NCBI GenBank assembly: GCA_963675615.2
Contig: CAXXTD010000001.1
Coordinates: 1,488,001 to 1,552,000 of the forward strand
Length of the DNA stretch: 64,000 nt
Direction of reading: 5' to 3'
DNA from: Desulforapulum sp963675615
Lineage (GTDB): Bacteria; Desulfobacterota; Desulfobacteria; Desulfobacterales; Desulfobacteraceae
How positions within the stretch are numbered: position 1 is the stretch's first letter; the number at the start of each line of letters is the position of its first letter. The position numbers and the translations under genes were made by a program. The notes beneath the pieces are model-generated. The model was not told the DNA's origin. It made no database searches and saw only the letters and a list, made by a program, of their open reading frames with translations. Below are positions 25,907-33,442 of the stretch, in pieces.

Positions 25907-27652
25907 ATGTACAACGCCTTTTTCGGTTTCAAGGAAAAGCCCTTTAAACTCGTCCCCAACCCGGAATTTCTCTTTCTCGGCAAGAGCCACGAAGAGGCCC
26001 TGGCCCACCTCACCTATGCCACCACCCAGGGGGATGGGTTTGTGCAGATCACAGGTGAGGTCGGCACGGGCAAGACCACCCTGTGCCGTGTGTTCCTGGA
26101 AAACCTTGATCCAAGTGTGGATGCGGCGTTTATCTTCAACACAAACCTCGATGCCCTGGGGCTCTTGAGGGCCGTCAACAGAGAGCTCGCCATTGACGCC
26201 ACAGCCGACACCCCCACCGGCCTTGTCGAAACCCTGAACCATTTCCTCGTCGAAAACAGCCGCCAGGGCCGGTCGGTAATCCTGCTCATTGATGAAGCCC
26301 AGAATCTCAGCGTCGAAACCCTGGAACAGCTCAGGATGCTCTCCAACCTGGAGACCACAAAGAACAAGCTGATTCAGATCATCCTGGTCGGCCAGCCTGA
26401 ACTGGAAACGCTTCTGGGCTCCCATGCCCTTCGCCAGCTGGGCCAGCGCATCAACCTGAGCTGCCGTTTGCTGCCCATGACCCTCCGTGAGACCCGTGCC
26501 TATATCAACCACCGCATCCATGTGGCATCCAGAAGAGAGGCGAACCTATTTACCCCGGCAGCCCAGAGGGCGGTCTACCGCTATTCCGGTGGGATACCGC
26601 GCCTGGTCAACATTGCCTGCGACCGGGCCCTGGTTGTGGCTTACAGCCAGAACCGCCCCAGGGTCACACGGTCCACGGCAAAACTTGCCATCCACGAGCT
26701 TTCAGCCCGCAGGCAGGGACGACGGCCATCCCCGTCAGCGGCTGGAAAATTTTTACTCCCGGGACTGATCGTCCTGGTGATCGGTCTCGTGATCTTCCTC
26801 AGACAGACTTTGTTTCTCCCTTTTGCGTCCCCCCCTCTGTCAATCCAGAGCCCCCAGCAAAGCACAGGGACAGACGCTCCAACCAGCCTCCCTTTTTCAA
26901 CGCCGTCCCCCCCCATGGATGCCCTTCAACCGGTTGTCCCCGAAATCAAAAAAAAGGATACCGAAAGACTGACCCAGATGCAGGAAACCCTTCGGCACTA
27001 CCTTGCTGAAAACAGCCCCACTGCCACCCGGGAGACCGCCCTGGGTCGTGTCATCTCAATCTGGAAGCAGCAAATCCCCACCACCATCACCCCCATGGTC
27101 AGCCAAATCCAGGCAGACCATGACTTTTTCAAGATAGGGGCCATGGAACAGGGATTGGAGGTGATCCGCCTGGAAAAGGATTTTTCCACGATAAAAACAC
27201 TCAACCTGCCCGTTATCCTTCCCTTTATCCTCCCGGACCAGAACACGAAGGGTTACCTGCTCGTTTCAGCCATAACAGACCGGAACGAATGGATCATCAC
27301 GGCAGGAGAGGCCCCGGGCGACTGCAGAATCCTGCCCGAAGTGCTTGTCCCCTTTTTAACTGGGATGGTCTATATCCCGTTCCGGGAGAGCCCCGGGCTG
27401 GGCGGGATCATATCAAAGCGTTCCCCTGACTCCCAGATCATCAACCTCAAGCTTCTCCTGAGGGCCACAGGTTTTCAAAACATCAACCTGACCGCGGATT
27501 ATGACGACAGGGTCAGACAGGCCGTCATTGAAATCCAGTCAGAAAACGGCATCACCGTCGACGGTCTTGCCGGCCCCATCACTCGAATCCTTCTTTACAA
27601 CCGGGTAAGCTCATTTTCAACACCCCATTTAAGGAACCCAGATAAACCGTGA
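25907..27652 (+). CDS. GspA/ExeA-like AAA ATPase with peptidoglycan-binding domain
   Basis: A 581-residue protein beginning MYNAFFGFKEKPF. The N-terminal AAA domain has Walker A GEVGTGKTT at 50-58 and Walker B VILLIDEAQNL near 127. A single membrane helix lies at about 284-304 (LPGLIVLVIGLVIFL). The C-terminal periplasmic part ends in a peptidoglycan-binding repeat (DDRVRQAVIEIQSENGITVDG). GspA/ExeA works with GspB to place the type II secretin or related outer-membrane channels across peptidoglycan. No secretin gene is in the window. ATG 25907 is preferred to an in-frame TTG at 25898. Its stop overlaps gspB as GTGA. Confidence 0.9.
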   Translation: MYNAFFGFKEKPFKLVPNPEFLFLGKSHEEALAHLTYATTQGDGFVQITGEVGTGKTTLCRVFLENLDPSVDAAFIFNTNLDALGLLRAVNRELAIDATADTPTGLVETLNHFLVENSRQGRSVILLIDEAQNLSVETLEQLRMLSNLETTKNKLIQIILVGQPELETLLGSHALRQLGQRINLSCRLLPMTLRETRAYINHRIHVASRREANLFTPAAQRAVYRYSGGIPRLVNIACDRALVVAYSQNRPRVTRSTAKLAIHELSARRQGRRPSPSAAGKFLLPGLIVLVIGLVIFLRQTLFLPFASPPLSIQSPQQSTGTDAPTSLPFSTPSPPMDALQPVVPEIKKKDTERLTQMQETLRHYLAENSPTATRETALGRVISIWKQQIPTTITPMVSQIQADHDFFKIGAMEQGLEVIRLEKDFSTIKTLNLPVILPFILPDQNTKGYLLVSAITDRNEWIITAGEAPGDCRILPEVLVPFLTGMVYIPFRESPGLGGIISKRSPDSQIINLKLLLRATGFQNINLTADYDDRVRQAVIEIQSENGITVDGLAGPITRILLYNRVSSFSTPHLRNPDKP

Positions 27653-28446
27653 GCAGTATATTAAAGGCCCTTAAAAAACTTGAACAGGAAACCCTGGAAA
27701 AACAGGCAGAACCCTTGCCTTCCATGGGCCTGCATATCCGGCCGGAACGAAACCGCCGGGAGGAAAAAGCCCGCCGGACAACAAACGAAACAACCCGGTG
27801 GGCCTGGATCCTTTGCCTGGGCCTGCTTTTCATTGGAACAGGCGCATTTGTGATCTTTTTTCCCCATGAGCCTGGAACGGTGACGCCCCTCCCCCAAAAA
27901 ACAGTCCAAGCCCAAAAACCTGTTCCCTTTAAAGCAGCGGCAAAACCAACACCCGACATTGCCATTGCCATTGCCGAACGGCCAAAGCCTTCTGTCCCGG
28001 CAAACCATGCAGAACCATCACAACCCCCTGCTCCAGAACCCCATGCCGCCGCACCACCCCAACGGCCCGGGCCCACACACCAGGGCACTTCACCCCAGCT
28101 CCCCGGGGCCGTTCCCCCCAGCGCACCTTCTGCCCCGGCCCCGGAGACCCAGAACACTTCACCACAACTGTCTGCCCCGGAAATCCAGGACACGTCACCC
28201 CAACCGCCTGACCCGGAAACCCTGGACGCTGCCGGCACTGAAATTCCAGTCCTGGAAGACGCAAGTCTGACAATCAACGCCATATCCTGGTCAACGGTTC
28301 CTGAAAAACGCCTTGCCGTCATCAACAGCACCCTTGTCCGTCAAGGACAGACCGTGGGAGAATTTCGCCTGGTTGAAATTGAAGAGGATCAGGTGATTGT
28401 ACAGCGATCCCAGGAAAAATGGCGGGTGATGTTCAGGCTTCGATAA
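27649..28446 (+). CDS. GspB-like general secretion pathway protein
   Basis: A 265-residue protein with a GTG start overlapping the upstream stop. The N terminus MSSILKALKKLEQE is typical of GspB. A single membrane helix spans residues 51-71, a Pro/Ala-rich linker about 95-205 would cross the periplasm, and a C-terminal GspB domain (ISWSTVPEKRLAVINSTLV, EKWRVMFRLR) closes the protein. It is the partner of the preceding ATPase in secretin assembly. Confidence 0.88.
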   Translation: MSSILKALKKLEQETLEKQAEPLPSMGLHIRPERNRREEKARRTTNETTRWAWILCLGLLFIGTGAFVIFFPHEPGTVTPLPQKTVQAQKPVPFKAAAKPTPDIAIAIAERPKPSVPANHAEPSQPPAPEPHAAAPPQRPGPTHQGTSPQLPGAVPPSAPSAPAPETQNTSPQLSAPEIQDTSPQPPDPETLDAAGTEIPVLEDASLTINAISWSTVPEKRLAVINSTLVRQGQTVGEFRLVEIEEDQVIVQRSQEKWRVMFRLR

Positions 28447-28472
28447 ACACGATAATGGAAGCGCGCCATGTG

Positions 28473-28745
28473 TCATAGCTTGTCTTCCAATCTTCTTATT
28501 TGATTGGAAGCCCTTCTTAAATAATCACTAATCTCAAGCGCAATATTCCTAAACAGTTTATTTGCGAGTTCAGGCATTTTTTTACGCAAATCTTCAAACT
28601 CGGTGAACGGAAGACAATAAACTTCCGACTGCTCATTAACCCATACACAGGCAGACCTTGGACGGCCGTCAAGAAATGACATTTCGCCGAAAACAGTACC
28701 GTGGGTATAGGTAATCAAACGATTATACTGATCTTTTTCTGGTTA
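28473..28745 (-). pseudogene. Truncated cyclic-nucleotide-binding domain protein
   Basis: A minus-strand remnant whose sequence GTVFGEMSFLDGRPRSACV is the phosphate-binding cassette of a cAMP-type binding domain, followed by an alpha-helical end EISDYLRRASNQIRRLEDKL. The first half of the domain is missing: a stop codon lies about ten codons upstream of the recognisable part, and no start with a ribosome site is seen. Probably a decayed gene. It has a lower G+C content than its neighbours. Confidence 0.6.
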
Positions 28746-28957
28746 TAACAAATTTAGGGGAGGGTGACTTATCTGCGGTACAGTTGAACACCTTTTATGT
28801 ATAGATTTAGCATAAAAAAGGAAGGGGATATGCAACAGTCAGAACCTAATTCACATGAACACCCGGAAGAATCGTACAATCATAGTGGATTTTATTCAAG
28901 CGGAATATGAACGTTAGCCACGGCATCAAATTTAAATCGTCCATAACGCCTATAATG

Positions 28958-28986
28958 TTGACACGGCCCTGGATTTAATGATAGGA
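28958..28986 (+). promoter_or_regulatory. Candidate promoter for the cobalamin riboswitch transcript
   Basis: A perfect TTGACA at 28958-28963, with only weak -10 candidates 16-18 bases later (around GATAGGAAT). The position fits well, since transcription would start just before the riboswitch at 29005. Confidence 0.35.
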
Positions 28987-29004
28987 ATTTTCAAAATTTG
29001 TTTT

Positions 29005-29176
29005 CCATAACGGTTGCCCCAACGGGCATTCAAGGGAACCCGGTGAGACTCCGGGACGGTCCCGCCGCTGTAAGCGAGTACCGGTTTTTGCACAAGGCCA
29101 CTGAAGTATGTTTTAAAATGCTTTGGGAAGGCGCATGAATCGGGTTGATCCGCAAGTCAGAAGACCTGCTGTATGG
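29005..29176 (+). promoter_or_regulatory. Cobalamin (B12) riboswitch
   Basis: Closing stem CCATA (29005-29009) with TATGG (29172-29176). The conserved core appears in order: AAGGGAA, CGGTGAGACTCCGGGAC, CCCGCCGCTGTAAGCGAG, CACTGAAG, GGGAAGGCGC, and the B12 box CAAGTCAGAAGACCTGC. It would bind adenosyl- or related cobalamins and repress the downstream ThiC-like gene and cobT. A terminator hairpin follows at 29209-29246, so the switch probably works by attenuation. Confidence 0.93.
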
Positions 29177-29208
29177 AAAAATAACCTTACCCCAGGAGAG
29201 ATGGTAAA

Positions 29209-29246
29209 TCCCAGGGCTGACACCTGTCGGTTCCGGGATTTTTTTT
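29209..29246 (+). terminator. Riboswitch-controlled intrinsic terminator
   Basis: TCCC-A-GG-GCTGACA pairs with TGTCGGT-T-CC-GGGA around a CC loop, giving a stem of about 13 pairs with two G-U wobbles, followed by eight T residues. It lies between the B12 box and the ribosome site of the ThiC-like gene. Confidence 0.8.
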
Positions 29247-29275
29247 GCCGGGCCCCTCGGGAAAAGGAGCTGTTC

Positions 29276-30595
29276 ATGAAAACACAAATCGAACTTGCCA
29301 GGGACGGGATCATCTCCAGGCAAATGGAACAAGTGGCCGCAGACGAACATTTCAACCCTGAAATCATTCGCACCCGGGTGGCCGCAGGCGAAATCGTCAT
29401 CCCGTGCAATCCCAACAGGCCCCTTCAAAGGGTGGTCGGTATCGGCACCGGTCTCAGGACAAAGATCAACGCCTCCATCGGCACCTCTTCGGATATCTGC
29501 AGCATCGAAAACGAGGTAAAGAAGGCCATTGCCATTGAAGAGGAAGGAGCAGACACCCTGATGGAGCTGTCCGCCGGCGGCAACCTGGACCGGGTCCGCC
29601 AGGAGGTGCTCAAGGCCGTTAGCCTTCCCGTCGGCAACGTCCCCCTCTACCAGGCCTTCAAGGAGACGGGCAGACGATACAAGGATCCCTCAAAGCTTGA
29701 CCCAGAATTTCTGTTTGACCTGATCGAACGTCAGCTCAGCGACGGGTTGAGCTTCATGGCCATACACTGCGGCATTAACCAGTACACCATCGAACGTCTC
29801 AGGAAACAGGGCTTCCGGTACGGGGGGCTGGCCTCCAAGGGCGGCACCTTCATGGTGGCGTGGATGGATGCAACCGGCCGAGAAAACCCCCTTTACGAAC
29901 AGTTTGACCGGGTCTGCGCATTGATGAAAAAATACGATGCCGTCCTCTCCCTTGGCAACGGCATCCGGGCCGGCGCCATCCACGACAGCCACGACCGGGC
30001 ACAGATGGCTGAAATGATCATCAACTGCGAGCTTGCTGAGCTTGGCCGGGAGCAGGGATGCCAGATGATGGTTGAAGGTCCGGGCCATGTCCCCCTGGAC
30101 GAAATCCAGGCCAACATCATCCTTGAAAAACGCATGAGCGGCAACGCCCCCTACTATGTCCTCGGCCCCATTCCGGCAGATACGGGTGCCGGATACGACC
30201 ACATCACTTCGGCCATCGGCGCGGCCTCATCCACCTGGCACGGGGCCGATCTCATCTGTTACATCACCCCTGCCGAGCATCTGGCCCTTCCCACCGAGGC
30301 CGACGTCCGGGAAGGGGTCCGGGCCACCAAGCTTGCCGTCCGCATCGGAGACATTGCCAAATATCCCGACCGCCGGGAAAACGAACGTCTGGCATCCATG
30401 GCCAGGCGGGACATGCGGTGGGACGACCTTGAACAGCACCTGCTCTTCCCTGATATTGCAAAAACGACAAGGGCCGGCCGTGCACCTGAGGACGGGGCCA
30501 CCTGCACCATGTGCGGTGACTTCTGCGCCATGAAAAAGGGAAACGATATTTTCAAAGCCGACATTAAAAACGATAAGATAGCCCCTGGAGCATAA
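29276..30595 (+). CDS. bzaF: ThiC-like 5-hydroxybenzimidazole synthase (BzaF type)
   Basis: A 439-residue member of the ThiC radical SAM family. The C-terminal cluster motif is CTMCGDFC (Cys 410, 413, 417), with a three-residue last gap rather than the four of canonical ThiC (CxxCxxxxC). Other motifs are SIGTSSDICSIENEV, ADTLMELSAGGNLD and VEGPGHVPLDEI. ThiC converts aminoimidazole ribotide to the thiamin pyrimidine; the paralogue BzaF turns the same substrate into 5-hydroxybenzimidazole, a cobamide lower ligand. The cobalamin riboswitch in front and cobT four bases behind favour BzaF, and no thiamin riboswitch or thi gene is present. ATG 29276 has AAAGGAG upstream. Confidence 0.8.
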   Translation: MKTQIELARDGIISRQMEQVAADEHFNPEIIRTRVAAGEIVIPCNPNRPLQRVVGIGTGLRTKINASIGTSSDICSIENEVKKAIAIEEEGADTLMELSAGGNLDRVRQEVLKAVSLPVGNVPLYQAFKETGRRYKDPSKLDPEFLFDLIERQLSDGLSFMAIHCGINQYTIERLRKQGFRYGGLASKGGTFMVAWMDATGRENPLYEQFDRVCALMKKYDAVLSLGNGIRAGAIHDSHDRAQMAEMIINCELAELGREQGCQMMVEGPGHVPLDEIQANIILEKRMSGNAPYYVLGPIPADTGAGYDHITSAIGAASSTWHGADLICYITPAEHLALPTEADVREGVRATKLAVRIGDIAKYPDRRENERLASMARRDMRWDDLEQHLLFPDIAKTTRAGRAPEDGATCTMCGDFCAMKKGNDIFKADIKNDKIAPGA

Positions 30596-30599
30596 TTCA

Positions 30600-31661
30600 A
30601 TGAAAACACTAGAACTTGCCATGGCAGCCATCCAGCCGCCCGATACCGAAATCCATGAACAGGCCCTTCAACGCCTCGCCCAGCAGGCCAGACCCGCCGG
30701 AAGCCTTGGGGTTCTGGAAGCCACATCGGCACGGCTTGCAGCCATCGCAGGCACCCTTGACGTCCGCCTTGACAAAAAAATGATCATCACCTGCGCCGGC
30801 GACCACGGGGTGGTGGACGAAGGGGTCAGCCTCTTTCCCCGGGAGGTGACCCCCCAGATGGTCATGAACTTTGTCAACGACGGTGCGTCCATCAACGTGC
30901 TGGCCCGCCATGCAGGTGCCACCATCAAGGCGGCGGACCTGGGCGTGGATTTTGATTTTGATCCGGATCTTCCCATCTTTCACAAAAAGGTGAGAAAGGG
31001 GACGTCAAACTTCACCAGGGGTTCCGCCATGACCCGCAAGGAAGCAATTGCCGCCATCAATGCCGGCGTTGCCATCGTGGACGAGTTGTTCGAGCAGGGG
31101 GGAGTGGATCTCCTTGGCACAGGGGACATGGGCATCGGGAACACAACGCCGTCAACCGCCGTCATTGCGGCCTTTTCAGGCATTGACCCTGAAAAGCTCA
31201 CAGGCCGGGGAACGGGCATTGACGATGCCATGCTCACCAACAAGATCCGGGTCATCCGCAAAGGAATTGAGGTCAATCAGCCCAATCCCCGCGACGCCAT
31301 TGATGTTCTTGCCAAGGTGGGCGGATTTGAGATCGGCGGCCTTGCCGGCCTTGTGATCGGAGCAGCAAGCCACGGCATCCCCGTGGTGTGCGACGGCTTG
31401 ATCTCCACGGCAGGCGCCCTGATCGCCTGCGAACTTGCACCTGCTGCCAGGCCGTACCTGTTTGCCAGCCACCGTTCCATTGAAAAGGGCCATGTTTACA
31501 TGCACGACCGCCTGAACCTGACCCCCCTGCTCGACATCGGCTTCAGGCTCGGGGAAGGCACAGGTGCTGCCCTTGCCTTTAACCTGCTGAGTGCCTCAAC
31601 CCGGATCCTGGCCGAGATCAAGACCTTTGAAGAGGTTGCCATCATCAACGCCAACCGCTAA
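30600..31661 (+). CDS. cobT: Nicotinate-nucleotide:dimethylbenzimidazole phosphoribosyltransferase
   Basis: A 353-residue CobT that activates a benzimidazole base to its alpha-riboside 5'-phosphate for the lower loop of cobamides. Motifs include ARPAGSLGVLE, ITCAGDHGVVDEGVSLFP, GTGDMGIGNTTPSTA and, near the end, the glutamate-containing LGEGTGAALAF. It follows the bzaF-like gene within four bases and so shares the riboswitch. CobT is tolerant of different benzimidazoles, consistent with a 5-hydroxybenzimidazole product upstream. Confidence 0.96.
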   Translation: MKTLELAMAAIQPPDTEIHEQALQRLAQQARPAGSLGVLEATSARLAAIAGTLDVRLDKKMIITCAGDHGVVDEGVSLFPREVTPQMVMNFVNDGASINVLARHAGATIKAADLGVDFDFDPDLPIFHKKVRKGTSNFTRGSAMTRKEAIAAINAGVAIVDELFEQGGVDLLGTGDMGIGNTTPSTAVIAAFSGIDPEKLTGRGTGIDDAMLTNKIRVIRKGIEVNQPNPRDAIDVLAKVGGFEIGGLAGLVIGAASHGIPVVCDGLISTAGALIACELAPAARPYLFASHRSIEKGHVYMHDRLNLTPLLDIGFRLGEGTGAALAFNLLSASTRILAEIKTFEEVAIINANR

Positions 31662-31666
31662 AACCC

Positions 31667-31696
31667 GCCTGCCCCTGGCCATGGCCGGGGGCAGGC
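31667..31696. terminator. Strong bidirectional hairpin between cobT and the asnS-side gene
   Basis: GCCTGCCCC (31667-31675) pairs perfectly with GGGGCAGGC (31688-31696), and the inner TGGCCATGGCCG extends the stem. Only short T-runs follow on each side. It lies exactly between two convergent stop codons. Confidence 0.7.
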
Positions 31697-31900
31697 TTAT
31701 TCGCCCATGAGATCCCGGCAGTCAATACCGCATTTTTCCTCAAGGCGCTCGACCCGCAACTCAAGCTTGAGCAGGTAGGTTTCCATAAGCTCCATATACT
31801 GGGAAAAGGTGTAGGAAATCCCAAGTTCCCGGGTCCTGGCCTCCAGCCGGTCCCTTAACTCTTCTGCCGTTTCCGTTTTCCGTTCTTCAAGTGTTGGCAT
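31697..31900 (-). CDS. Small hypothetical protein, coiled-coil-like
   Basis: A 67-residue, charged, helical protein (MPTLEERKTETAEELRD) with a run of heptad-like leucines in MELMETYLLKLELRVERLEE and two cysteines (CGIDC) near the C terminus. It lies 12 bases after asnS on the same strand and has a GGGGGA ribosome site, so it is probably cotranscribed with asnS. I do not recognise the family. The CxxxC pair could be redox-active or bind metal. Confidence 0.65.
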   Translation of the reverse strand: MPTLEERKTETAEELRDRLEARTRELGISYTFSQYMELMETYLLKLELRVERLEEKCGIDCRDLMGE

Positions 31901-31912
31901 GATGTCCCCCTG

Positions 31913-33295
31913 TTAAAAATTGATAGCTCCCGGTGTCCTTGGGAACGGCACAACATCGCGGATGTTGGTGATGCCGGTGATGAGCATGAGAAAGCGCTCA
32001 AATCCCATGCCAAATCCGGCATGGGGAACCGTTCCAAACCGCCTCGAATCAAGGTACCACCAGTAATCGGCCTTGGATAGCCCCATCTCATCCATTCTGC
32101 GCTCAAGATGGTCAAGGCGCTCTTCCCGCTGGCTGCCGCCGATGAGCTCTCCGATCCTGGGCACCAGAAGATCAACGGCCGCAACGGTTCTTCCGTCGTC
32201 GTTCTGGCGCATGTAAAAGGGTTTGATCCCCTTGGGATAATTGGTCAGAAACAACGGTTTTTTAAAATACTCTTCGGCCAGAAAACGCTCGTGTTCGGAC
32301 TGAAGATCGACGCCGTTCTCCACGGGAAACTCGAATTTTCTGCCCGACTTCTGGAGAATCTCGACCCCTTCGTCATAGGAGACCCTGGCATAGGGCTGGC
32401 CCACCAGGGTATCGAGCACACCCTGGAGATTTTTGTCCACAAACCTGGAAAACAGCGCAAGGTCTTCGGCACAGTGGTCCATCACGTGGCGGGTGAGGGT
32501 CTTGATCAACTCCTCACCGTGGTCCATGCTGCCCTCAAGGTCACAAAAGGCCATCTCAGGTTCGAGCATCCAGAATTCGGCCACATGGCGGCTCGTATTG
32601 GAATTTTCAGCCCTGAAGGTGGGTCCAAAGGTATAGACATCCCCCAGGGAAAGGGCAAACATCTCGGCAGACAGCTGGCCTGAAACGGTCAGGTTTGCCT
32701 CGGTGCCGAAAAAATCCTGTTTAAAGTTCATCCGCCCCTGCCGGGCCACCTCGGCAGGATCAAGGCTGGTCACCCGGAACATATCCCCGGCCCCCTCACA
32801 GTCGGAACCCGTTATCACGGGGGCTGAGAGACAATAGAACCCCCTGTCCCGGTAGAATTTATGGATGGCCTGGATCACCTCGGAGCGAATGCGAAAAATA
32901 GCACCGAACTTGTTTGTCCGCGGCCGAAGATGGGCGATGGTGCGGAGGAATTCGTCCGTGTGCCGTTTTTTCTGAAGGGGATAATCCTCAGGCGCAAGGC
33001 TGATGATTTCAACCTCCCGGGCCTGGACCTCCCAGCTCTGGCCTTTGCCCGGGGATGCCACAAGGGGGCCTGTGACGCTCAGAGCCGATCCCGTGGTTAT
33101 CCGTTCAATCTCAGGGTAATTGCCAAGGTCCGATCCTGCAATGATCTGGATATTTTTCAGGCAGGAGCCATCGTTGACCTCCATGAACGAAAAATCCTTT
33201 GCGTTGCGTTTTGTTCTGACCCACCCCTTTACCACCACGCTGTCCATGGCTGTTTCTGATCCAAGCAGCCGGTTTATCTTTACTCTCTGCATCAT
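31913..33295 (-). CDS. asnS: Asparaginyl-tRNA synthetase
   Basis: A 460-residue class IIb aminoacyl-tRNA synthetase. The N-terminal OB-fold includes VVVKGWVRTKRNAKDFSF. The catalytic core has motif 2 in FRAENSNTSRHVAEFWMLEP and motif 3 in GMGFERFLMLITG. SGQLSAEMFALSLGDVYTFG and the family-specific EPEMAF indicate AsnRS rather than AspRS. The start is one of two adjacent ATG codons (33295 or 33292). Confidence 0.96.
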   Translation of the reverse strand: MMQRVKINRLLGSETAMDSVVVKGWVRTKRNAKDFSFMEVNDGSCLKNIQIIAGSDLGNYPEIERITTGSALSVTGPLVASPGKGQSWEVQAREVEIISLAPEDYPLQKKRHTDEFLRTIAHLRPRTNKFGAIFRIRSEVIQAIHKFYRDRGFYCLSAPVITGSDCEGAGDMFRVTSLDPAEVARQGRMNFKQDFFGTEANLTVSGQLSAEMFALSLGDVYTFGPTFRAENSNTSRHVAEFWMLEPEMAFCDLEGSMDHGEELIKTLTRHVMDHCAEDLALFSRFVDKNLQGVLDTLVGQPYARVSYDEGVEILQKSGRKFEFPVENGVDLQSEHERFLAEEYFKKPLFLTNYPKGIKPFYMRQNDDGRTVAAVDLLVPRIGELIGGSQREERLDHLERRMDEMGLSKADYWWYLDSRRFGTVPHAGFGMGFERFLMLITGITNIRDVVPFPRTPGAINF

Positions 33296-33396
33296 CCACC
33301 CTTGTCGTTATTGATATTGATCAGGAGAACAGATCAAAGGATCCTTTCCCCAAGTTATCGTTGCTTTCTCTTCGTTAAAATGAGATAGTAACATCT

Positions 33397-33425
33397 TTGT
33401 CAAAAACTCACTAAAATCATACAAT
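33397..33425 (+). promoter_or_regulatory. Candidate sigma-70 promoter for the TIGR03960-rng genes
   Basis: TTGTCA at 33397-33402, a 17-base spacer and TACAAT at 33420-33425, each one mismatch from consensus. The predicted start near 33432 leaves a leader of only about 11 bases, with no clear ribosome site before the ATG at 33443. Confidence 0.5.
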
Positions 33426-33442
33426 TATAAAAGTTTATTACC

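Noticed and set aside
25505..26521. 338-residue minus-strand frame
   Set aside because: Crosses the MFS-GspA boundary on the opposite strand and matches nothing.
29005..29176. TPP riboswitch before a thiC gene
   Set aside because: The conserved elements (GCCGCTGTAAGCGAG, B12 box) are those of a cobalamin riboswitch; no TPP-type core is seen.
29123..29275. Longer N terminus for the ThiC-like protein
   Set aside because: The extension would translate the riboswitch and terminator; ATG 29276 has a strong ribosome site and the normal family start.
29276..30595. Plain ThiC (thiamin pyrimidine synthase) call
   Set aside because: Cobalamin riboswitch, adjacent cobT and a CxxCxxxC cluster favour the benzimidazole synthase; ThiC is kept only as the alternative.
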